From: Terriglobia bacterium
GTDB taxonomy: Bacteria > Acidobacteriota > Terriglobia > Bryobacterales > Bryobacteraceae
NCBI GenBank assembly: GCA_021325235.1
Contig: JAJPHN010000044.1
Location: 186,001 to 250,000 of the forward strand
Length of the DNA: 64,000 bases
Reading direction: 5' to 3'
In this document: positions 1 through 8,466 of the stretch, in pieces
Numbering within the stretch: position 1 is the stretch's first letter
How the letters are laid out: each line of letters opens with the position of its first letter
Translations under genes and position numbers: made by a program
Notes under the pieces: generated by a model
Told to the model about the DNA's origin: nothing
The model's input: only the letters and a program-made list of their open reading frames with translations
The model's database searches: none

Positions 1-1030
1 CAATCATGGCCGCGTCGCGCGAGCCATACGCCTGCCAGTTGCCGGGCGCATCGATTGAGAATCCGCTGCCCTTGAACGTGCGCCAATCGTTGCTGATGTT
101 CAGATCCACGGTGCCCGGCGCACCCGCCTGCGTTACCGGCTGATTCACTCCGCTGCCGACCGTGTCGTTCGCGCCTTCGCTGCGCCATCGGCCAGACGCA
201 ACTTCCCGAGCCGTGTAGGCGTGCATCGGCCCAACTTCTTTCTGAATGGCTACGAACTCGGGCGTATTCGTTGTGTAATTCGATTTCGGCACAAAGGTAG
301 CGATCTCTTTATTCACATACTCCGTACGATTGCCGGGATTCGGATGGTCGCTCATGAATTGCGCGCCGCCTTCGCCGTACTTCGCTTTGATTGTCTCGAA
401 AAATTGCGCCATGCCGTGCGGATCGTAACCGGCATCGTACAAAATGCCGACGCCCATCAGATCCGCTTGCTGCTCGGCCCCACGCGACATCTTCAGAAAT
501 CCGAGCCCGGCCGTCATCCCGATGCCCTGCGCCGCGAGCTGTCCGGCCGCTCCGCCCAGCAGCACACCTGCGGCGACCTGCCCGAGTCCCGCCATCAGCC
601 CAACGCGCTGCTCCTTGACGGCGTTGCAGACCGAGTGCTGGAGCACCACGTGCGAAATCTCGTGCGCCATCACGCCGGCCAGTTGCGATTCGTTGGCCGC
701 AGCCTGTATGGTTCCGAGATTGACGAAGATGGTTCCGCCTGGCAGCGCGAAAGCGTTTATTTCTGCTACGTTTGCGACGTGAAAGTTATAGGGCCACTTG
801 TAGCCCGGCGCCTGCGCTACCAGCTTCTCTCCCAGGCGCTGGATGTACTGCGTTACCGGGCTCGAGTCCGGCAGCACCGGCATTTGCTTATAGACCTGCT
901 GCGCGGCTTTGCGGCCAAGCGCGATCTGCTGATCGGGCGGAACGTTGTTCTTGCACGGCGATAGTTCCACTCGCGCCTGGCAAATTGTTGTCTCGCTTAT
1001 CAGAGCAAGTATCAGCAGAATCGTACGCAT
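1..1030 (-). CDS. M48 family metalloprotease, secreted (C-terminus outside window)
   Basis: The reverse strand reads open from an ATG at 1030 to the window edge, giving about 343 residues without the C-terminus. A short hydrophobic signal peptide (residues 1-19) is followed by an M48 peptidase domain. The zinc motif HEISH lies at 123-127, and the likely third ligand is the Glu of AEQQAD near 186. The alanine/glycine-rich stretch between them is typical of the YfgC/BepA-like and YggG groups. These are periplasmic zinc proteases, some of which act in outer-membrane protein quality control. Past residue 290 the chain leaves the peptidase domain and enters a region ([17 protein letters not shown]) that looks like a separate beta-rich C-terminal domain. 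It is divergent from queC with a 35-nt gap. Its substrate cannot be told from sequence. Confidence 0.88.
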   Translation of the reverse strand, partial: MRTILLILALISETTICQARVELSPCKNNVPPDQQIALGRKAAQQVYKQMPVLPDSSPVTQYIQRLGEKLVAQAPGYKWPYNFHVANVAEINAFALPGGTIFVNLGTIQAAANESQLAGVMAHEISHVVLQHSVCNAVKEQRVGLMAGLGQVAAGVLLGGAAGQLAAQGIGMTAGLGFLKMSRGAEQQADLMGVGILYDAGYDPHGMAQFFETIKAKYGEGGAQFMSDHPNPGNRTEYVNKEIATFVPKSNYTTNTPEFVAIQKEVGPMHAYTAREVASGRWRSEGANDTVGSGVNQPVTQAGAPGTVDLNISNDWRTFKGSGFSIDAPGNWQAYGSRDAAMI

Positions 1031-1065
1031 GCGGGTCGGCAGCCTTTCTCTCCTATTCTTATACT

Positions 1066-1767
1066 GTGGACACTCGATCGCAGCCTCGCGCCGTCTGCCT
1101 GCTGAGCGGCGGACTCGACTCGACCACCTGTCTGGCCATCGCGCGGGCGCAGGGCTTCGATTGCTATTGCCTGTCGTTTGATTACGGACAGCGGCACCGG
1201 GTTGAGCTTGAGGCGGCCGAGCGCGTGGCGCATTCCCTCGGGGTACGCGAGCACCGCACCGCTCGGATCGATCTGCGCGTTTTTGGCGGTTCGGCGTTAA
1301 CCGCGGCCATCGACGTTCCCAAGGATCGAGGGGGCGCTGAAATGACGAGCGGCATTCCCGTCACATACGTGCCCGCGCGCAACACGATCTTCCTTTCGTT
1401 CGCGCTTGCATACGCCGAGGTCATCGAGGCGGAGCACATTTTCATTGGCGTGAATGCGATCGATTACTCAGGCTATCCGGATTGCCGGTCCGAATTTATT
1501 GCAGCTTTCGAGAATATGGCCAATCTCGCGACTAAGGCGGCCGTCGAGGGCCGGACGCATCTGAAAATCGATACTCCGCTGCTTCGTATGACCAAGGCCG
1601 ACATCGTGCGCACGGCAGTCGAACTCGGTGTTGATCTGAGCCTGACACACAGCTGCTACGATCCCGACGCACAGGGCCGTCCATGCGGGCACTGCGATTC
1701 ATGTATCCTGCGCGCCAAGGGTTTTGCGGAAGCGGGTTTGGCGGATCCGGCGTTGAGCTCAACGTGA
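1066..1767 (+). CDS. queC: 7-cyano-7-deazaguanine synthase QueC
   Basis: QueC converts 7-carboxy-7-deazaguanine to preQ0 with ATP and ammonia, in the queuosine tRNA-modification pathway. The N-terminal PP-loop SGGLDS sits at residues 14-19. The C-terminus holds the four zinc cysteines of the family (C197, C207, C210, C213, in [17 protein letters not shown]). The length of 233 residues matches the family. I chose the GTG at 1066 because the frame stays open upstream only across the divergent protease gene, and the family N-terminus begins just before the PP-loop. The stop overlaps the queE start (GTGA), so the two are co-translated. No queD or queF is beside them, so the rest of the pathway must lie elsewhere or use salvage. 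Confidence 0.95.
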   Translation: MDTRSQPRAVCLLSGGLDSTTCLAIARAQGFDCYCLSFDYGQRHRVELEAAERVAHSLGVREHRTARIDLRVFGGSALTAAIDVPKDRGGAEMTSGIPVTYVPARNTIFLSFALAYAEVIEAEHIFIGVNAIDYSGYPDCRSEFIAAFENMANLATKAAVEGRTHLKIDTPLLRMTKADIVRTAVELGVDLSLTHSCYDPDAQGRPCGHCDSCILRAKGFAEAGLADPALSST

Positions 1768-2447
1768 AGATTTCGGAGATTTTCTATTCGCTGCAAGGGG
1801 AAGGCTCGCTGGTGGGTGTTCCGTCGGTATTCGTACGAACTTCCGGATGCAATCTGCGCTGCGTCTGGTGTGACACGCCGTATACATCCTGGGCTCCCGA
1901 AGGCGAAACGCTGAGCATTGGCGAGATTGTCGAGCGTGTTCTCGAGAGTCCAACGCGGCACGTCGTCGTCACGGGCGGTGAGCCGATGATCGCGCCCGAA
2001 ATCGTGCCTCTGACGGAGCGGCTGCGAACGGCCGGCCTGCACATCACGATCGAGACCGCCGGAACCGTATTTGCTCCGGTTGTGTGCGACTTGTTGAGCA
2101 TCAGCCCGAAGCTTGCCAACTCGGTTCCGCACGAGCGAGAAGGCGGACGCTGGGCGGCACAGCACGATCGCGTGCGTCTGCAGCCGGAAATCCTGAAACG
2201 CCTCACGTCCGAATACGAATATCAGCTCAAATTCGTGGTTTCCTCACCGGACGATCTGGCTGAAATCGAGCAGATTCGGTCGCTTTGTGCGGCGCCGGAG
2301 GAAAAAGTCATTCTCATGCCGGAAGGCACGAAGAGCAACCTGCTGCACGAGCGCGCGTTGTGGCTTGCGGAGCTTTGTAAAGAGCGCGGCTACCGCTTCA
2401 GCCCGAGGCTGCACGTTGATCTCTGGGGAGATCGCCGTGGCGTCTAA
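1764..2447 (+). CDS. queE: 7-carboxy-7-deazaguanine synthase QueE (radical SAM)
   Basis: QueE is the radical-SAM enzyme that contracts 6-carboxytetrahydropterin to 7-carboxy-7-deazaguanine, the step before QueC. The 4Fe-4S motif CNLRCVWC (C29, C33, C36) follows the family opening FYSLQGEG. The TGGEP motif of radical-SAM proteins is present (VVVTGGEPM). The protein has 227 residues. The GTG at 1764 overlaps the queC stop by 4 nt and gives the expected N-terminus (VKISEIF); longer starts would lie inside the end of queC. The 3' end overlaps the convergent MOSC gene by 4 nt. Confidence 0.95.
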   Translation: MKISEIFYSLQGEGSLVGVPSVFVRTSGCNLRCVWCDTPYTSWAPEGETLSIGEIVERVLESPTRHVVVTGGEPMIAPEIVPLTERLRTAGLHITIETAGTVFAPVVCDLLSISPKLANSVPHEREGGRWAAQHDRVRLQPEILKRLTSEYEYQLKFVVSSPDDLAEIEQIRSLCAAPEEKVILMPEGTKSNLLHERALWLAELCKERGYRFSPRLHVDLWGDRRGV

Positions 2448-3112
2448 TCCTCTGCCCGGCGAGCCATCCAGTGTTCATCGCCCTCGCCCAGGCGTTCCCG
2501 CATCTGCTGTTTCCACCATTCGGCGAGTCCCGGCATTTGAAGCATGCGCATCGCGAATGCCGGATCGAAATCTAAGTACGCGCAGCGGTTCAGCGCTGGA
2601 ATGGACGCGCCCTCGTTCAGCCGCTCCTCAAGGACGTACGGGTCGCCGGTTTCGAGCACACCTGCCTCGAGTACTCGCAGATAAAAGCCGGTGCGATTCT
2701 CACGTACGGTCAGCTTGACCCAATCGCGCCGCCCGATGCGCCGTGCCTGGTTGGCGCAAGGAACGCGCGGCCCGCTTACCTGTACGAGCGCCGTGCCGAG
2801 GCGCACGATGTCGCCCACGCAGATCTCTTCTTCCGCTACATCTGCGAGCGTGATGTTCTCGCCGACATTACCGGGCCCGAGTTGCATGCCGTGGTTGGCG
2901 TTCCAGAATCGATAATGATCGGCCAGATGCACGCAGATCGCGCCATCCGGGCCTCCATGATACGGCTGTGCAACGGCGTCGCCTTCGAGCCCGTCCGCGG
3001 AAACGCGCACCGGTCCGGCGATGGGGTCGCGAAAGATGGACGACACCCATCTGCCGCGCGCATCTTCCAATTGCTTCGGCTTGCCGACGAAGACGCCGCA
3101 TACGATCGCCAT
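2444..3112 (-). CDS. MOSC domain-containing protein (YiiM-like)
   Basis: This 222-residue protein has the MOSC (molybdenum cofactor sulfurase C-terminal) layout of the YiiM family. It shows the conserved HGGPD (about residues 52-56), the GENI strand motif (around 84-87), and the presumed sulfur-carrying cysteine in SGPRVPC (near 118), followed by the usual C-terminal helical part. MOSC proteins carry sulfur to, or use, molybdenum cofactor; YiiM-type members serve in reduction of N-hydroxylated compounds. It stands alone on the reverse strand between queE (4-nt tail overlap) and mqnA. No molybdoenzyme or Moco gene is nearby, so its partner is unknown. Confidence 0.88.
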   Translation of the reverse strand: MAIVCGVFVGKPKQLEDARGRWVSSIFRDPIAGPVRVSADGLEGDAVAQPYHGGPDGAICVHLADHYRFWNANHGMQLGPGNVGENITLADVAEEEICVGDIVRLGTALVQVSGPRVPCANQARRIGRRDWVKLTVRENRTGFYLRVLEAGVLETGDPYVLEERLNEGASIPALNRCAYLDFDPAFAMRMLQMPGLAEWWKQQMRERLGEGDEHWMARRAED

Positions 3113-3149
3113 TCTCTGAGCCTACATCGCCACTCCGATAGACTGGAAT

Positions 3150-3944
3150 TTGAAGCCCGATCACAACAAGCTGCGAGTGCGCGCGGTGAGCTATCTCAAC
3201 ACGGTTCCGCTGGTCTGGGGCATGCTGCACGGTGCTGAGCGCGATGAGGTGGATTTGTCGTTTTCGATTCCCTCCGAGTGTGCGCGTGATGTCGAGCGGG
3301 GCGGGGCAGAGGTCGGCCTCGTTCCCGTCGCCGAGATCGCCCGGCAAGGTCTTGAGATCGCGCCCGGAGTTGGTATCGCCTGCTACGGCGCGGTGCGCAG
3401 TATTCTGCTCTGTTCCCGCGTGCCGTGGTCTCAGGTCAAAACGCTGGCAGCCGATGCGAGTTCGCGCACATCGGTGGAGCTGGCGCGTGTAATTCTGCGG
3501 GAGCGCTATGGCGTGGAGCCCGCTATCAGCAGCGAACCGCCCGATCTCGCTCAGATGCTGGCGCACGCCGATAGCGCGCTCCTTATTGGCGATCCCGCGC
3601 TTCGAACCGACCCGCTGCGCACCGGGTATCAATGCCTCGACCTGGGGGCTGAATGGCTCGCGCTCACCGGTCTGCCGTTTGTTTTCGCCGCCTGGGCGGC
3701 CAAACCCGGCGTCGATTTAGACCGCGTTGCGCGCGTCACCACTGCTTCTTATGCATTCGGCCGCGATCACATCGACGAGATTGTCGAAGCCGAGCGCGAG
3801 CGGCGCGGCGTTTCGCGCGAACTGGCGCGCCGGTATCTCACCGAACACATCCGTTTCGAGATCGGCCCCGAAGAGCAACGCGGCTTGGAGACGTTTTTCG
3901 AACTGGCGAACCTGCGCACTCCCGCGCTCACCGCACGAACATGA
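3150..3944 (+). CDS. mqnA: Chorismate dehydratase MqnA (futalosine pathway)
   Basis: MqnA removes water from chorismate to give 3-[(1-carboxyvinyl)oxy]benzoate, the first step of menaquinone synthesis by the futalosine route. The protein (264 residues) opens with the family motif RVRAVSYLNTVPLVWG. It has the periplasmic-binding-like fold signatures seen in MqnA (SIPSECARDV, GLVPVAEI, ALLIGDPAL, LGAEWLALTGLPFVFAAW). The start is a TTG at 3150, the only good candidate ahead of the conserved N-terminus. The stop overlaps the mqnC start by 4 nt (ATGA), so the two enzymes are translationally coupled. mqnB and mqnD are not in this window. Confidence 0.95.
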   Translation: MKPDHNKLRVRAVSYLNTVPLVWGMLHGAERDEVDLSFSIPSECARDVERGGAEVGLVPVAEIARQGLEIAPGVGIACYGAVRSILLCSRVPWSQVKTLAADASSRTSVELARVILRERYGVEPAISSEPPDLAQMLAHADSALLIGDPALRTDPLRTGYQCLDLGAEWLALTGLPFVFAAWAAKPGVDLDRVARVTTASYAFGRDHIDEIVEAERERRGVSRELARRYLTEHIRFEIGPEEQRGLETFFELANLRTPALTART

Positions 3945-4972
3945 TGACCAGACAACAGGCAATCGATTTTTTCCGCAGCGACGACCTGGTCGGTATTGGC
4001 ATGGAAGCCGATGCCGTGCGCCGCAGGCTGCATCCGGATGGCGTAGTCAGCTACATCATCGATCGCAATATCAACTACACCAATTTCTGCACCGAGTACT
4101 GCAGCTTCTGCGCCTTCTATCGTCCCATGGGCCACAAAGAAGGCTACATTCTGCCCGATGAAGTCATCCTCGATAAGATCCAGGAGACGATCGACCTGGG
4201 CGGCACCGGTATTCTCATGCAGGGCGGCTTGCATCCCGATCTCAAGATTGAGTGGTACGAGAACCTGCTCCGAAAAATCAAGTCGCGCTTCGATATCTGG
4301 TGTCACTGCTTTTCTGCGCCGGAAATCGTCAACATCGCCGAAGTCAGCGGCCTCTCGCTGCACGACACGATCGCGCGCCTGCGCGACGCCGGGCTCGATT
4401 CCATTCCGGGCGGCGGCGCTGAGATTCTGGACGACGACGTTCGGCATCGTATCAGCCGTCTGAAATGTCATACGCAAGAGTGGATCGATGTGCACCGAAC
4501 CGCACATGCGCTCGGGATGCGCACCACCGCGACCATGATGTTCGGCACCGGCGAGACCATCGAGCAGCGGCTCAACCATTTCGAGATCGTGCGCCAGATT
4601 CAGGAAGACACCGGCGGCTTCACAGCATTCATTCCGTGGTTTTTTCAACGCGAGTATACCTCGCTCGGCCGCTTCGTGAAGCAAGAGGCGACGGCTGTTG
4701 AATACCTGAAGATGCTCGCGCTTTCACGCGTCTATCTAGATAACATCCTCAACGTTCAGGCTTCCTGGGTAACGCCCGGCCTGAAGGTGTGCCAGCTCGG
4801 CCTGCGCTTCGGCGGTAACGATGTCGGGAGCATCATGATCGAGGAGAACGTGGTCTCGGCAGCCGGCACGCACCATCGCGCCACTGAAGAAGAGCTGCGC
4901 CGCTTGATCCGCGACGCCGGGTTCATACCCAAGCAGCGCGATACGCTCTACCGCACGTATTTTCTAAATTAG
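3941..4972 (+). CDS. mqnC: Cyclic dehypoxanthinylfutalosine synthase MqnC (radical SAM)
   Basis: MqnC cyclises dehypoxanthinyl futalosine in menaquinone synthesis. The 4Fe-4S cluster motif CTEYCSFC (C50, C54, C57) follows the family opening VSYIIDRNINYTNFC. Other landmarks are ILMQGGLHPD, DSIPGGGAEIL and TTATMMFGTGE, all typical of the MqnC/MqnE/CofH group. The length of 343 residues and the IPGGGAEIL segment fit MqnC. The ATG at 3941 overlaps the mqnA stop; upstream extension would run inside mqnA. A symmetrical hairpin terminator follows directly. Confidence 0.95.
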   Translation: MMTRQQAIDFFRSDDLVGIGMEADAVRRRLHPDGVVSYIIDRNINYTNFCTEYCSFCAFYRPMGHKEGYILPDEVILDKIQETIDLGGTGILMQGGLHPDLKIEWYENLLRKIKSRFDIWCHCFSAPEIVNIAEVSGLSLHDTIARLRDAGLDSIPGGGAEILDDDVRHRISRLKCHTQEWIDVHRTAHALGMRTTATMMFGTGETIEQRLNHFEIVRQIQEDTGGFTAFIPWFFQREYTSLGRFVKQEATAVEYLKMLALSRVYLDNILNVQASWVTPGLKVCQLGLRFGGNDVGSIMIEENVVSAAGTHHRATEEELRRLIRDAGFIPKQRDTLYRTYFLN

Positions 4973-4978
4973 AGAAGC

Positions 4979-5010
4979 AAAAAAGGCAGGCCCGAAAGCC
5001 TGCCCTTCTT
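4979..5010. terminator. Bidirectional Rho-independent terminator
   Basis: A perfect 7-bp GC-rich stem (GGCAGGC at 4985-4991, GCCTGCC at 4998-5004) closes a CCGAAA loop. It is flanked by six A's on the left (4979-4984) and a T-rich tail on the right. It lies between the convergent mqnC and TPR-lipoprotein genes and can serve both, being stronger on the reverse strand where the tail is six uridines. Confidence 0.85.
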
Positions 5011-5032
5011 TGTCTTACGCTCCAGCTGATTC

Positions 5033-5866
5033 TTAACTCGTCTGCTGCTTGGCCGGACGCGCAGCCTTGATGCGCTTCATGTTGAGCGATTTCTCCAGCC
5101 AGTCGTCGGCTTCCTTCCAGAGTGCTTTTGCCTCCTCCGGACTATCAGCCAGAGCGGCCTTTTCGCGAAGGAGGAGGTTCACATATGACATTGCATCTTC
5201 GTTCTCTTTGTCGATGGCGAGCGCCTTCTTCAACTGATCGAGACCGCTGTCAATCGTTTTCCCATACTTGTCCTTCAGGTCCGCCCGGACTTTCTTGTCG
5301 GGCAACGGACCCGGATCGTTCGGTCCGGTCAGTTTCTCGGTGACGCGAGCCGTCTGGATGTCGCCCAGCGCGTCGTAGTAATCAATTACGCCCAGATAGT
5401 AGTACGCTTCGCCATCCTTCGGATTCACCTCGATGCGGCGCTCGTTCCACTTGCGCGCTTCTTCAAATGCTGCTTTGCGCTTGTCGGGCGGGGCAGAAGT
5501 GGCCGAGTTGTAGGCCATGCTGGCCATCGATGCCAGCGCCTGTTCGTTCGAGGGATCCTTCTGCAGAATCTTCTTGAACTCGGCCTGAGCCATGTCGTAG
5601 TTCTTCTTGTTGTCCGGCGAATCCGCGCCGGGAACCCATTGGATGAAGTACGACGTGGCCAGATACGCCTGGGCGTTGGTGTTGTTCGGATCGAGCCGCA
5701 CCGCTTCCTGGAAATGGCGCACGGCATCCGGGTACTTATTGTTCTTAAAGGCGATAACGCCCTGGTTCATCTGGTCGTTCGATTCAAGATGCGCGCAGCC
5801 GGATAAGAACAGCAAGCCCGAACCGAGAACAACCGGCAGAACGTTCGACTTTCGCATGATCGACAT
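5033..5866 (-). CDS. TPR-repeat lipoprotein
   Basis: This 277-residue protein begins with a signal peptide ending in a lipobox (LSGC, lipidated C24). Tetratricopeptide repeats follow, for example residues about 35-65 (GVIAFKNNKYPDAVRHFQEA) and further copies to about 250. TPR lipoproteins act as periplasmic scaffolds. It is the last gene of the reverse-strand block tonB-exbB-exbD-exbD (21 nt after the last exbD), so it may assist the TonB energiser or the envelope assembly it drives; that role is inferred from position only. The tail is basic and ends before a strong terminator. Confidence 0.85.
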   Translation of the reverse strand: MSIMRKSNVLPVVLGSGLLFLSGCAHLESNDQMNQGVIAFKNNKYPDAVRHFQEAVRLDPNNTNAQAYLATSYFIQWVPGADSPDNKKNYDMAQAEFKKILQKDPSNEQALASMASMAYNSATSAPPDKRKAAFEEARKWNERRIEVNPKDGEAYYYLGVIDYYDALGDIQTARVTEKLTGPNDPGPLPDKKVRADLKDKYGKTIDSGLDQLKKALAIDKENEDAMSYVNLLLREKAALADSPEEAKALWKEADDWLEKSLNMKRIKAARPAKQQTS

Positions 5867-5886
5867 GTGATTCGCTCCCCGAGAGG

Positions 5887-6315
5887 CTATTGGCCCGCTT
5901 CCACTTTCGGCGTCATGATGCCGACTTTGTCGAGTCCGGCGCCCTTGGCGTCGTCTACAGCCTGCGCCACATAGCGATAATCGACGTCGGGATCGCCCTT
6001 CACGAACACCACCTTGGTGGCGCGCGTTTTGAAGATGTCTTCCAGCCGGGCCTGCAGATCAGCCTCTTTGATGGGCTGCCCATTGATCTCCATGCTGGTG
6101 TCCTTCTTGATCTCGACCACCACGTTCGGGTCCTGATTCGGCGGAGGTGGAGGCGTATTGGGCGGCGGCGGTTGTGGAACAAGTGTGTCCAAACCGTGCG
6201 GCGTCAACGGCGTGATCACCATGAAGATGATCAGCAGCACCAGCAGCACATCGATGAGCGGCGTAACGTTGATATCGGATTTGGTTCCCCCGGAACCGCC
6301 AACTGCAAATGCCAT
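5887..6315 (-). CDS. exbD: ExbD/TolR-type biopolymer transport protein (second copy, proline-rich)
   Basis: ExbD proteins pair with ExbB in the inner membrane and use the proton gradient to energise TonB. This 142-residue copy has the family start SDINVTPLIDVLLVLLIIF, with the essential membrane aspartate at D22, one N-terminal membrane helix and a periplasmic C-terminal domain. Between them lies a linker rich in proline (about residues 48-61, PQPPPPNTPPPPPN), not usual for ExbD and reminiscent of TonB. It is 24 nt downstream of another exbD. Confidence 0.93.
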   Translation of the reverse strand: MAFAVGGSGGTKSDINVTPLIDVLLVLLIIFMVITPLTPHGLDTLVPQPPPPNTPPPPPNQDPNVVVEIKKDTSMEINGQPIKEADLQARLEDIFKTRATKVVFVKGDPDVDYRYVAQAVDDAKGAGLDKVGIMTPKVEAGQ

Positions 6316-6339
6316 TTGTGTTTTTCCTCCCGTCCTCTC

Positions 6340-6783
6340 TTACATCACCGAGCTGACGTGCCGTTTATCCTTCACGTCTTCGGTAATCAGGCCGATCTGA
6401 TCGACCCCAACCGTGCGCAGCGCATCCATTACGTCCGTCACGCTCGAAAACCGGGCGCGCGCATCGGCCTGGATGTAAACGGTTTTGTCCGACCGGTTCT
6501 GCTGCAGGTCTTTCACTTTGCCCGGCAGATCGTTGGCCTGCATCATCAGATTGCCGGGGCTGAGATAGATATGTCCGTCGCGGGTGATGGAAATCATCAC
6601 CGCGTCTTCGCGGTCCGCTTCCTGCATTTTGATGTCGTTGTGCGTCTTGACCTTGTTGACCTGGACGCCTTTCGACAACATAGGCGTGATGACCATGAAG
6701 ATGATCAGCAGCACGAGCATCACGTCCACCATGGGCGTGACGTTGATGTCGGAGACCACCGGCGGCGCTTTGGGCTGTTTCAT
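6340..6783 (-). CDS. exbD: ExbD/TolR-type biopolymer transport protein (first copy)
   Basis: The 147-residue protein has the ExbD signature SDINVTPMVDVMLVLLIIF with proton-relay aspartate D20, one membrane helix (about 18-36) and a periplasmic domain ending in a typical strand-helix pattern (VGVDQIGLITE). It lacks the proline linker of the second copy. Two exbD genes after one exbB is an arrangement known from several phyla, where the copies may form a mixed dimer. That is not shown by sequence alone. Confidence 0.93.
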   Translation of the reverse strand: MKQPKAPPVVSDINVTPMVDVMLVLLIIFMVITPMLSKGVQVNKVKTHNDIKMQEADREDAVMISITRDGHIYLSPGNLMMQANDLPGKVKDLQQNRSDKTVYIQADARARFSSVTDVMDALRTVGVDQIGLITEDVKDKRHVSSVM

Positions 6784-6904
6784 TTCAATGCTCCTTTAAT
6801 CGGAACGGGTGGCCGGCTTCCTGGTTTGGCGGAGAAGAGCGCCAGCCGCCCTCCTCCGCGTATCGATTCAACCGAGGTGAAACCTGCTCCGGACCGCTTC
6901 TGCT

Positions 6905-7639
6905 TTACTTGGCAACCGTGCGAGCTTGCGTCCGCTTCAAGAAGTAGTCGATCAGCTCGGAGCTCGAGTTGCCCATTTCTACGTCGAACGCTTCAATGCG
7001 GTTGGTGAAGTAGTTGAACACCCAGACCGCGGGAATCGCGACCAGAAGACCGAGAGCGGTGGTGATCAGCGCTTCGGCGATACCGCCGGCGACCGCGCCG
7101 AGACCGGTGGTCTTCGAAGTCGAAATCTGCTGGAACGCGTGCATGATGCCGACCACCGTTCCGAACAGTCCGACGAACGGAGCAGTGGAACCGATGGTGG
7201 CGAGGCTGCTGACGCCGCGCTTCAGTTCCGCGTGCACAATCGCTTCTGCACGTTCGAGCGCACGGCGCGAAGCTTCGATGTCCTCACCCGGAATGTCGCT
7301 GCTCAGCTGATGCGCTTTGAATTCCTGCAGACCGGCCACGACAACCTTGGCCAGATGGCTCTTGTTGAAGCGGTCGGCAATCTTGATGGCTTCGTCCAGT
7401 TTGCCTTCGCGGAGCGCACCGGCCACCGCGGGAGCAAACTGCCGCGATTGCTTGCGGGCTGCGTTATACGCAATCCAGCGATCGATCATGACGCCCAGCG
7501 ACCAGGCGGACATGATGAACAGAATCGCGACGACAACCTTCGCGATGATACTCATACTGCCCCAGATCGTGCGCAGGTCGAAGTTGACGGTTTCTTCCTG
7601 GAGCAACCAGAGTGCCCAGATTTGAAGTTGCAATAGCAT
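6905..7639 (-). CDS. exbB: ExbB/TolQ/MotA-type proton channel protein
   Basis: This 244-residue inner-membrane protein has three hydrophobic segments (about 30-52, 148-172 and 183-208). It carries the MotA/TolQ/ExbB signature around the second and third helices: LATIGSTAPFVGLFGTVVGI and GIAEALITTALGLLVAIPAV. It forms the proton channel that works with ExbD to energise TonB. It sits between tonB (44 nt upstream) and the two exbD genes on the same strand; the 121-nt gap to the first exbD shows no clear signal. TolQ is a possible alternative name, but the tonB neighbour favours ExbB. Confidence 0.92.
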   Translation of the reverse strand: MLLQLQIWALWLLQEETVNFDLRTIWGSMSIIAKVVVAILFIMSAWSLGVMIDRWIAYNAARKQSRQFAPAVAGALREGKLDEAIKIADRFNKSHLAKVVVAGLQEFKAHQLSSDIPGEDIEASRRALERAEAIVHAELKRGVSSLATIGSTAPFVGLFGTVVGIMHAFQQISTSKTTGLGAVAGGIAEALITTALGLLVAIPAVWVFNYFTNRIEAFDVEMGNSSSELIDYFLKRTQARTVAK

Positions 7640-7683
7640 GTTTCTCTCCTAAGTTGAATCGATAGTTTTCTGACAATCGGAAG

Positions 7684-8424
7684 TTACTGGCTCAGCGTGA
7701 AATTCACGATGATATCAGTAACGACATCCACTGGCTGACCATTGAGCATGGTCGGCTTGTACCGCCATTGCTCCACGGCTTCTTTCGCGGCATTCACCAG
7801 AAGCGGATGACCGCGTACAAGCTGCAAGTGTTCAATCCTGCCCTCTTTGTTGATGACGGCAGTAAACTCTACCGTGCCCTGCACGCGAGCCGATTTGGCC
7901 AGCGGCGGATACACCGGCTGTACTTTGTGGATCAGGTTGGCCTCGGCCACGTTGCCGCCGATGCGCACCGGACCCGAAGGAGCTTTGGGCTTGGGAGGCG
8001 GTGGAGGCGGCGCAGCGCTGGGCACACCGCCGAGGACGCCGCCGAGCACACCGCCGGCGGTGCCGCCGGCTTCGCCCGTTCCACCCACCACACCGACTCC
8101 GGCGTCGGGCGGAGGTGCGGCTTCTTCAATCTTGTTGATCTGCTTCGGAATCGCCTTCGGTGCGATCAGCTGGTTGGCGATGAACTGCTTCACCACCGGC
8201 TTCTGCTGCACGACTTTGGGTGCAGGCGGCGGCGGTGGCGGCGGTGGCGGCGGTGGCGGTGGCGCCACCAGCATGCTCTTCAACTGCGCCGTCGGCAGCG
8301 TCTGCGTGTAGATCAGCGGGATCAGAATCGCGATCACGATAATCGAGCACTGTATCAGCAACGAGAGCAGAATCGTTGCGGGCTTCTTGGTTTTCCCCGT
8401 GTTAGTGAATGTTTGCTCAAACAT
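7684..8424 (-). CDS. tonB: TonB energy transducer
   Basis: TonB couples the ExbB/ExbD motor to outer-membrane receptors. The 246-residue protein has one N-terminal membrane anchor (about 17-40), a run of about 13 prolines near residues 55-67, a glycine/proline periplasmic spacer, and a C-terminal TonB domain (about 165-246). The domain carries the family pattern VQPVYPPLAKSARVQGTVEF and ends in VVTDIIVNFTLSQ. The proline run is encoded by an almost pure GGC/GGT repeat on the plus strand (8224-8264), prone to slippage. A TonB-dependent receptor is encoded at 26.4 kb. Confidence 0.95.
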   Translation of the reverse strand: MFEQTFTNTGKTKKPATILLSLLIQCSIIVIAILIPLIYTQTLPTAQLKSMLVAPPPPPPPPPPPPPAPKVVQQKPVVKQFIANQLIAPKAIPKQINKIEEAAPPPDAGVGVVGGTGEAGGTAGGVLGGVLGGVPSAAPPPPPPKPKAPSGPVRIGGNVAEANLIHKVQPVYPPLAKSARVQGTVEFTAVINKEGRIEHLQLVRGHPLLVNAAKEAVEQWRYKPTMLNGQPVDVVTDIIVNFTLSQ

Positions 8425-8466
8425 CTTGTTTGCTCCCTGGGCTTTGCTCCCCTCCGGTGCGGCGCC

